DNA from: Heliocidaris erythrogramma
Taxonomy: Eukaryota; Echinodermata; Echinoidea; Camarodonta; Echinometridae
Assembly (NCBI GenBank): GCA_025617745.1
Contig: CM046871.1
Span: 31,131,579-31,195,578, forward strand
Length of the DNA stretch: 64,000 nucleotides
Reading direction: 5' to 3'
Under the pieces are notes generated by a model that was not told where the DNA came from, ran no database searches, and worked only from the letters and a program-made list of their open reading frames with translations. Below, in pieces: positions 51,172-60,700 of this stretch. Every line of letters begins with the position of its first letter. The stretch's first letter is position 1. The position numbers were made by a program, and so were the translations under genes.

Positions 51172-54100
51172 GGGGGGGGGGGGAGAGAGAGAGGGGGGGG
51201 GGGGAGAGAGAGGGGGGGGGGGGAGAGAGAGAGGGGGGGGGGGGAGAGAGAGGGGGAAAATATAAATGAAGAAAACAGATACAAAGAATAAAATAACAAA
51301 CTTAGAAAATACTATCACAAATACAGGGCAGCTGAGGGAGTAGAAAGGTTGGGATAGAACAGAAAATATTGAAAATACATTGTATAAACATATAAGTCAA
51401 AACTTTAATGACAAGGAAATATGAATAATTGCACACAGGAATGTAATGATATATATCAAAAGTCATCTTGCTAAGTTACATGCAATAAGGCATTAAAAAA
51501 AAAAAAGAGGTGCAGCTACTTTTTTAAAATCAGTTAACAGCAAAAACCAAGGCAACCCATAATAGATTCTGAGAAAGTGAGAGTGAGTATTGCCTAAAGT
51601 AATCACATACTGTAACCCGTACCTAGATGTGCATTACTGCGTGTAACCTCGGCGTCGGAACTGCTCTCAAGTCGACTAGAGTGTCGCCGATGCCATCGCA
51701 TGCAAGGCATGCATGCATCGTCATTTCTCTGCTTATTTGCACCATTAAGTCCACCATTGGAGGAGTAAGGGGTGTATGGGCCAGAGGGGGGGGGGGGGGG
51801 GGCAGGGCAAGGGGGGAGGCAGCGGGAAGAGGTAGGAATCGGGAGCAAGGTTGAAGGCAAGAGTTGTTAAAAAGAGGAAAACAGAGCAGGGTAGAGATTT
51901 AAAGTCAGCAGATGTACAAAAAGAAAAGACAAGTTGATAGTTTTCAAAGGAGTTGACAGTAATTCATTGCATTGTGTTTGTGTTGCAAAAGAGCACAGTA
52001 TCACATTTCAGTGCATGCATTTGATGAAAATTCAAGTGTGTTTTGACAATAATTCAAGCATTTCAAATGTAGGTGCATGTCAATTGGTGTTTGCATCATA
52101 TTATGTTGCGTATGTTCCACACACAATAAGGGTCAAAATATGTGTGATGTATTTCAAATTTATGATGATTTGGTACCAAATTAACAACTCAAGCATTTCA
52201 AATGTAGGTGCATGTCATTTGGTGTTTTCGTCATATTATGTTGTATACGTCCACACAAAATAGGTGCAATACATGTGATATATTTCAAATTGATGATGAT
52301 TTGGTACCACAGAAAAGAAAAGGAAGTCATCCAGTAGTGACAAATTATACCAAGTGACACAACAAGTAGGAGTTGTTGTTCAGATATTTTTACATATGAT
52401 AATTCAGAACAAAATCAGTTGCATTAGGACATACACGTAAAAGACGATGAACAAATCGTGAAAAATCAAATGTGAGTGGGTATGGTAAAGTGCATAAACA
52501 TATTCCATGTGAAGGACAGATATAAAGATGAAGGGTGATATTGAGTGAAGAAAACAGGCGGGAGCCGGGATGGGACAAATATGTCATATATCGTCAGGCA
52601 TGCATTGATGTTGGTCGTCATGGAAACCAGTGTATATAAGCCATGTTGCGGATGCATGGGAAATAAAATGAGGGGGGAAAAAGCAACAAAAAATGTTTAG
52701 ATGCATGATGTATCTAAAAAAAAATATTATATAAGTGCACTCACTACCACTATTACAATATCCATATCCAATTTATATCCCCCAGCATCGACTTTCAGTT
52801 AAACAAAGAAAGATAAGCAGCTCTCACAAAATTTCACATAATAGGTCAAGTGAGCTAATATAGATGTTTTAGTCAGTAGTCCCCAAGTTGTGATTAAAGA
52901 TGGAATCACACACTCCTTTTCTATCATTATATATTTTTCCATTAATTAAAAATCTTTTACCAATACAAATGTAATTAAAATGATGCTGAATCATACATGT
53001 ATATGTAAAGTATGGTATGTTAAGGTGGAATATGGTGGTACATTGTAGCTGTGAATGTACATGTATTAATCTACATCTCCAGAAAACTGGGCTGCAAATC
53101 TGCTAAAAAGTTGCATGGGCAAGAGGTTCAAATTTCCACTCCTTACAATGGATTCATTTTAAACCACTTTAATCAATTCTAAAATCAGAAATTAGTTGGG
53201 GTAAGCTTTGAGTGTATTAAGAGACTCTTCTGGGTGAGAGTTGGATTGGGGAAGAGGAAGAGATGTGGGCATTGAATTCTTTAAGGCATTAAGCTTCAAA
53301 ATACAATTTCTTTTGTCCGATGTTGACCCTTTCAAGACAATTGACCACAATTTGTGGTTTGGCTCATAACTTTTGATTCAGAGCTCTAAAATATATACTA
53401 GATGCATGAGTAGAAAGAGCAACAATTTCTGCACCCACTATGTCCATTTTCGTTGCATGACCATATTGCGTTTGATGCCAGGAATTTTAAAAACAAGAAT
53501 AAGCTTTAAAACCCTTAAATTGGCAACACAGTGAGAGATTCAAAATCATTGTTTTTTTCTCAAAATTGGCAATTTGTAATACTTTTTGACAAAATACCTA
53601 ACCATGTATATTTTTTCAAAGACATTACACCTAATTAGAAGCATGTAGCACTAAAAGAAAAAAATATTATTCTTGCCAATTTCAAGAACTGTGATCAATT
53701 TTCAATGGGCAGAGGTAGAACTATTGCATTAGGACATAGAGCTAGTTCAAATACCTCAGATTTGATAAGGCTAAATAATACTGAAACTATCATTTATATA
53801 CATGTACCTCAAGTTTCACCTTTAAATTAACCGATATCACCAACAATGCCTTTTGCCTTCTGGATGTGTCTTTATGTATCACATTTTCTAAGCTACACGA
53901 AAACACTCTTTCATTTGAAACCCTTTGTTGCTGATACTAGAACCCATCATGCGCCACGATATCCTTAGCAAAATAAAATCATTTCAAACTCATGCATACA
54001 CCATTCCTAAATATATAATTCAATAACTAATTTTAGTTTACATGTGCATGTAGATATGAATTAATCAAGGGAGATAATCAAAATGTTTGCCGACAGGAAA

Positions 54101-57100
54101 AATTCAAGTAGACAAAGTTCTTGAGGGAATAAAACAGATTAATAACATTTTTTAAAACTGTGATAATCAGTTACCCGTAATATTTCAGAGCAATAAAAAA
54201 AGTTAGCAGCTTTATTGTCTATCACGTTTGATATCAATCTGTTTTGGCCTGTCCCTGGCACACTTTCCTATCTTTTGAGAGGAGATTTTTGTAAGGAATA
54301 TTAACGACATCTTCACCGTTAACGTGCTATAGCATCTCCCCACATGCTGACATGCAATAGTATTGTGAAAACCCTTCACCTTCATAATATCTATAAATGT
54401 TAGTCAGAGATATATTTTTTACCTTGCTCATCTTTATATACATGTACATGTGCTGGGCGGTCTGTTCTTAAAAACGCCTGACAAGAAATAAACAAAATCT
54501 TTCAATCAATAAGAGGTGGCCATGCACTTACAGAAAAACAGAAAATATTTTGAAGCTGTTTTTCAATTTTACCTCTTCCGAAAGCAAGAATTATTAAATA
54601 TTAAATTGTTATACTATATGTAAGACAGTTCCTTTGGTAAGATAATTACAGCTTTTCATCCAAATATGTAGACCATTTCCATTTCCAAAATGTTACATCC
54701 AGTCTCCATTTCTCTGTATATATCCCATCATTTCTTTGTATCTTTTTTTTTTTTATCCTCATGAGGTCTTTTCATGAAAGCTGTGACACCTTTTGCTATA
54801 CATGGAGATACATGTAGATCCCTCCCATCACGCCTCTATATTCTAGGTCATCCAACTCTGACAAACATCACATAATATTCTGTCAAATACCACACGAAAA
54901 AAAAAGAGTTGCTATTCGCTGCTACCATGCACATCACGTCAAGTACAAAGCACATCTGTTTTACAGAACTTCAAACAGTATGTCACAGTGTGCTTCAATG
55001 CACACACTTAAACTCACATTGACTCCTGATGCTTACACAGGAATTATAGGGTTACTAATCCATAATACCATACATGATTACTGGACTAGTGAGTTTTCAA
55101 GGATCAAAGCCTTATCATTTATCATGCCTCACACAAGCAGTTCCAAGATATAAAACGTCATGAAGCAAGCTAGGTAAGAACCTTCGTTATAAAGCAAGGT
55201 TACATGTGCATTTCAGGTAAAAAGACAGGAATCAACAGTCAAACCTGTCTTGCGGCCACCTGTCTATAGCGGCCACCTGCTTATATAGATATGAATCTAC
55301 ATGTCATAGTATATTCTCAGTTATTGAATCTCGGCCAATAGAACACATCTTGCATCATTTTTGCCTGTACGTATCTTCTCCACTGCTTCATAAGAAGAAA
55401 TGTTTTATCCATATCTCTGTGATATACAAATTCATGCAGTTATCGCAAAACAGCAGGCCATGCGTCATTCAAACTTCCATTCTGGTGTTTATTTTTTACA
55501 AGAATGCAGTTTTTATGGGAAAGCATATTTCAGATCAAAATGCAGGATTATTAATTGACAAAACTGTACATGGATATAAAGCTCATAGCAGTCTTGGGTA
55601 TTAACTCTTAGGCATATGGCAAACAAATAGCATTTTCTCCTCTCCTACACATGGTTCTGTTTACATCTCTAAGTCAACAAGTCCATGCAATTATTGCAAA
55701 ACAGCAGGCCCTTCATCTCCTTCATCTTAAAAAAAAAAATCAGGGTTAATTTCTTACAAGAATGCAGCATTAAGAGCAAAAGGGAGGGGATGGGGGAGGT
55801 CACACAAATGCAAAAACATTCTAAGACAGAAGTTAGATACCCTAAGCTTGTCAAACAGTTGAAGGACTCGGACTATGAGATGAGATAACTGTGGAAGATA
55901 AATGGGGGTGGTTAGCAGACAGATTAAGAATATATCCTCACTTTAGGGTGATTCTGTGAAAAGTGTCCTGTACAATATGCCTTTTTAATCATTTATTTTG
56001 ATCCAATAATGAAAATCTCTTGATATACAGTGTATGACAATAGAATGGTTCTTTGGGTATCACCAAAATTATTCATATCAATATATTTTTTTATTTGGGG
56101 ATAAAATGAATGGATTATTGTATACATGTATGTTGTACTGGACGCATCACAAAGAATCACCCCTTTAGACGAATTCATATGGCTTGTTCAGACGTGACAT
56201 GGCAACTCCCCCCCTTCCCCCCTTCCCCCCCCCAAAAAAACACACTTTGTCAAAATATAAATATTTTATGTGTAAATGATGAAAGATGAGGTGGAAAAAA
56301 AGTTGCTTCCGCAACAAAGGCTCCTAAGCTTACATGTACTTACTTGTTCTCATTTCAGTGTTGTATTAAGATAACAGAAATGAACAGAGCAATTTATTTT
56401 GCTTCAGTAATTTTAGTATTTCTTTTTTTTTGTTGGGGGGGGGGGGCGGCAATTTGCCATATCATGTGTGAACAAGACTTTACAATGTATGTACCACTAA
56501 ACACGCAACTTTTGAATGATCACATTCTCAGTTTTCAGTCAATACACATTGATCTTATTTTCGCTGAATCACAAGCACCTGTCAGTTAATATTTACCTGA
56601 TTGCTTTGGGTTTTTTTTTTTTAAAGATGACATGCAATTTCAAAATCAATTGTATATTCCACGCAAAGAAACATTACAGCCCAAACGATGCTCCATAATG
56701 ATACATTTAATTTAGTATTCGCAAATTGAACACAATCACAGCATCTATAGAAAGCCAGGCGGCCATTAACTTTGTGTTAAATAAACTGTCTCTCAGCAGA
56801 CTATACAGATCAAGTGTAATGTGAAAAATGCTTTGGCGATCACCTGTATAGAAATATCACATTCCAGTTTTCTCTCTTGAAGAGTATCTTTCATTGATGC
56901 TTAGAGTATGTTCCTCATTTTAAACCCATACCGAACCAACCTGTACATAAAGACCACTCGCTTATATAGAGACTGGACTTCTTGACTCCCTTGAGGGATC
57001 TTTATGGACAGGTTTCATGCATTTCTCATGTTCATACCAAGATGAGCTTATACTTGTGCAACACTGTACCTGATCTTCTACTCAATGCCTAGAATTTCGA

Positions 57101-57644
57101 ATCGATGGGACCAGTGCATATCTTTATAATTACACTAAAATATCATCCTGGCAATGGTTTTGCGACACACACACCAGGAACAACTACTGCTCTATGGCCA
57201 ATGTCCCACACTATGTGTATTCCCAACTTTAACATTGACAAAACAGTATGCGTGTATTAACTAACCCTAAGACAAACCTTAAGCTAAAATAAAATTGGAA
57301 CCCTAACCGTAACCCTACAGTTTTGATGACATACAGCCCGAAGCGACAGTTGCCGGAGATAACCTCGGATCACTCAAGCAACACCAAACAGGCACCCTAC
57401 ACAGTCCCACACACAGTCCTCCACAACCCCTTTCATACTCACCCTAACAACGACCGCACTGCTGGGGTAGAAGTAATAGCAGACCGTCTTGAAGATGTAG
57501 TCGGGTAGGAAGCAAGCTACCACAACACCGAGGATCCAGAACCAAACGGTCCAGCTGTTATGGGCCTCAAAGAACACCCAGTAAAGACCAGTGGTGTTGA
57601 ATACAGAGCTGTAGTGAGAGAAGGAGGATGGGGTGTGGGTGTGT

Positions 57645-57707
<63 letters not shown>

Positions 57708-60700
57708 TGAGAGAAGAGAGTGTTTAAAAAAAAAATAGTGCACGTGTTAAATGTCTGCTTGTTTGCAGTAAAATGATGCGAGACACTGCACACAGAAGGT
57801 GAATGCATCCCATTAAAGAGAAGGTTGAATTCTGATACAGGTGAAATATAATTAGTAAGCTTTATCATTCTTTTTATGTTAGTTTGGAAGAACATCATAG
57901 TAGAAATGTCCCCTGAAAAGGATTGCTCTTCAAATAACCTAATACTTAAAATATGACAGGAAATAGATAAATTTTTCGGCCTGAACATTCATGCCACTTG
58001 CATAACAATACTCCTGCCCATTTCACAAACAGCAGTTTTACTTTAAACCAGCAGATATGGGGGAAATCGGCCAAAATACAAAATTGGTTCAACCCTTCAG
58101 GGCCTCTCCCTCAATAAATATTAAAATACATTTATACTGTGTGATATTACTCTAGAGACAATGAACAGTACTTACATTGGAAATATATCATACCTGCAAA
58201 GAGAAGGGGAAAAAGAGAGAAAGAGAAGGGGAAAAAGAGAGAAAAAGAAGTGAAAAATAAGAAATCAGATCAATGAAGGTGATATATTTTCAAAATTTCA
58301 TTTCAATATTAGATCAATTATCATGTAAAGCTAGTTACCTAACCACATCGTATTTGCATTGAATCTTCTTGCAATCGGCCTATAATACTAATAATGATGA
58401 TGTTTTGATTTAGGAATTTTCATGTGAATTATGCACACTATGCTGTATTTTCTTGCCATATAGACCCTACTATTTAATGTGTTCCACACATAAATGTTTT
58501 ACTTACCACAGTAGTCCAGAGTAGAGGGCGACTTGAACTGGGTAGCCGATAATTTGAATAATCATGCCTGCTATCTGAACGCCATCCCAGTTGCATATCT
58601 CTATACACAGCTGAAATTAAATAAAGAAAAAAAACCCTGTCAGTCTCATACAGTCTAACATAGATTACTTGGATACAAACATGGAAATATCACTGCACAA
58701 AATATGGGTTCATGGGACTACATACAAACATGGAATCAAAATGAGGTCCAAATTTGTAATACAATGTACAACTTATTCATATCATGCACTTCAAGAACAA
58801 TCCTTGTCATGCCATGCTGCTACTATGTTTTTTTGACATGATAATAAAAGAAAGAGATACATGTAGCTCACAAATAATTTTCATCTTTAGCAAAACTCAT
58901 CATTTTCTTTATGCATTTAATGAACCACTTGAATCAAATGAAGATATGAACGTTGCTTACCTTGAAATTGACCACAAGCACACAGCCTGTTGTGACAAGA
59001 GTACCAAACGACCATAGGCCATAACTCTGCAAAAACATAAGGAATTTCGAATCAGGTACAATACTTACATTGTATATTTCAATATATAAATAGCCACATT
59101 CTTTCATGTGATGGCACCAAGTTCACCAGATGAAGGCAGGTCACACATTGAATGAGGTACATCCATAAAAGGAGATTTAGGCCAACATACTTCCTCTCTC
59201 TCCGACATACAATCCCATTCTACGACATCATCATACAAATTACAAACAGACTACATATTCATCACCAAATCAATACATTATCAATCCTTTGAAAAGCAAT
59301 CTCAACCAAATACTCACTTTTAAACCCATTAGACAATACAGCAATCAAATTACACTAACCACTCAATCCATAGTTTATCAACCCTTTAAAATAAGGTAAG
59401 CTCCCCAAAATACTTACTTTCAAACTTGGAAATGTGTTCAATGTAAAGAAACAATCTTAAGAGTTTTAACAAAAAAGAACCCAGTTTCACAGACAACTTG
59501 TTTTAATAATACACATACTGTACATGTATAAAATGGCAATAAATGATGTAAGCTACATGAACTGGTTTAAAACAAACAAACAAAACAAACCCACAAAAGG
59601 GCCCAGTCTCTAAGAAATTTGTTTTTAAAACAAGTTATAACAACCACGTTAGCTACTGATATCAATACATTTGATTGGATGTGAGAAGATTTGTCACTGA
59701 AAATGTGTCAGTTGTATTGCAAGACAAGCTTCATGACACAGGGTCCATGTGAACTGACCTTCATATTCTGCATAAGGGAGACATCATCTTTGAGAAGAAG
59801 CATGGCTCCAAAGAAGAACACAATGGACTGGTAGATACCTGAAATATAGATTCAAAATTCAACATTTATTATCCATATGTTAAAGAAATTTGAATTCTAT
59901 TAGCGTGAAATGATGGTTTGATGGTTTATTTTACCTGACTGCTAAGAAAGCATGTGTATGCTTGTAAGCAAACAACCATGGGACCGACGGCTTTAAGTCC
60001 TCTCTGAGGGACTTGGTAATGAAGTTTAATGCCTTACCAAAGGTCACTAGTGCATCCACTTGGTTTTGAACCTGGGTCCTCCCAGTTACAAGACCACTAC
60101 TCTACCACTGAGAGCCATCGCGCCTCTTTTTAAAAAATGCAACTTAAAAATAAACAAAACATGGTATTGTGTGCTGGAAGCATGTAATTTAGTAATTATA
60201 AGAATGTATAAGAAATAAAGAATTTCTTTAACTATGCGTATGTTTGTATTAATTTTAATTATTTTGTATACATTTGACCCAGTTTTATTTGTTATCTTGA
60301 CTCGTATAATATGTTTCCGATGTGATTTATGTATTTTAATTTTGGGTGCCTTTAGTTTGTATATTAGTTTATGGCACGGCCCCAATGTAATTCAGACTTT
60401 GTATCTGTTTGGGTTTTTTACCGTGTGAAAATAAAATTTATCTATCTATCTATCTATCTATCTACACACACTTCCAACCATAACCCTAAACCTTACCATA
60501 ACCCTAACCCTGAATCTAAACCATTCCTGAAGCTCATTAGAGCCCTTAACCTAGCCCTAACAAAGAACCTAACCCTAGCACTGAACCTAACCAATATCTA
60601 TCCCTAGTCCAAACCTAGCCGAACCAAGAACTTAACCCTATCCCTAAACCTAGCTCTAATTGGCCAGAACCTAACCTCAGCCCTGAACCTAACCTTAACC

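Larger units (their letters stand above)
46771..51622 (-). other. ATP11 intron between tail exons
   Basis: Mostly unique A+T-rich sequence. C-run at 47,163-47,181; an inverted-repeat element at 49,869-50,036 (GATTTAAAAGG.../...AAATGGTGATTTAAA); short repeat copy at 50,052-50,106; twin 140-bp MITEs at 50,301 and 50,491; GA/G tracts at 50,900-51,255. Confidence 0.5.
51729..57442 (-). other. ATP11 intron between last helix exon and tail
   Basis: Gene-free. G-run at 51,787-51,804 near the tail exon acceptor; tandem duplication at 52,053-52,309; D1 repeat at 53,325-53,715; pogo-like fragments at 55,235 and 56,930; C-runs at 56,210-56,233; G-run at 56,434; telomere-like CCCTAA words at 57,260-57,320. 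Confidence 0.5.

Noticed and set aside
57374..57988. 204-codon minus-strand ORF as a gene of its own
   Set aside because: Only 57,443-57,608 is supported as a flippase exon; the rest is intron including a GA repeat read as Ser-Leu.
60060..60126. A functional tRNA gene at the B-box sequence
   Set aside because: A- and B-box-like motifs are present but the arms do not form a full cloverleaf and SINE body sequence follows; a SINE fits better.
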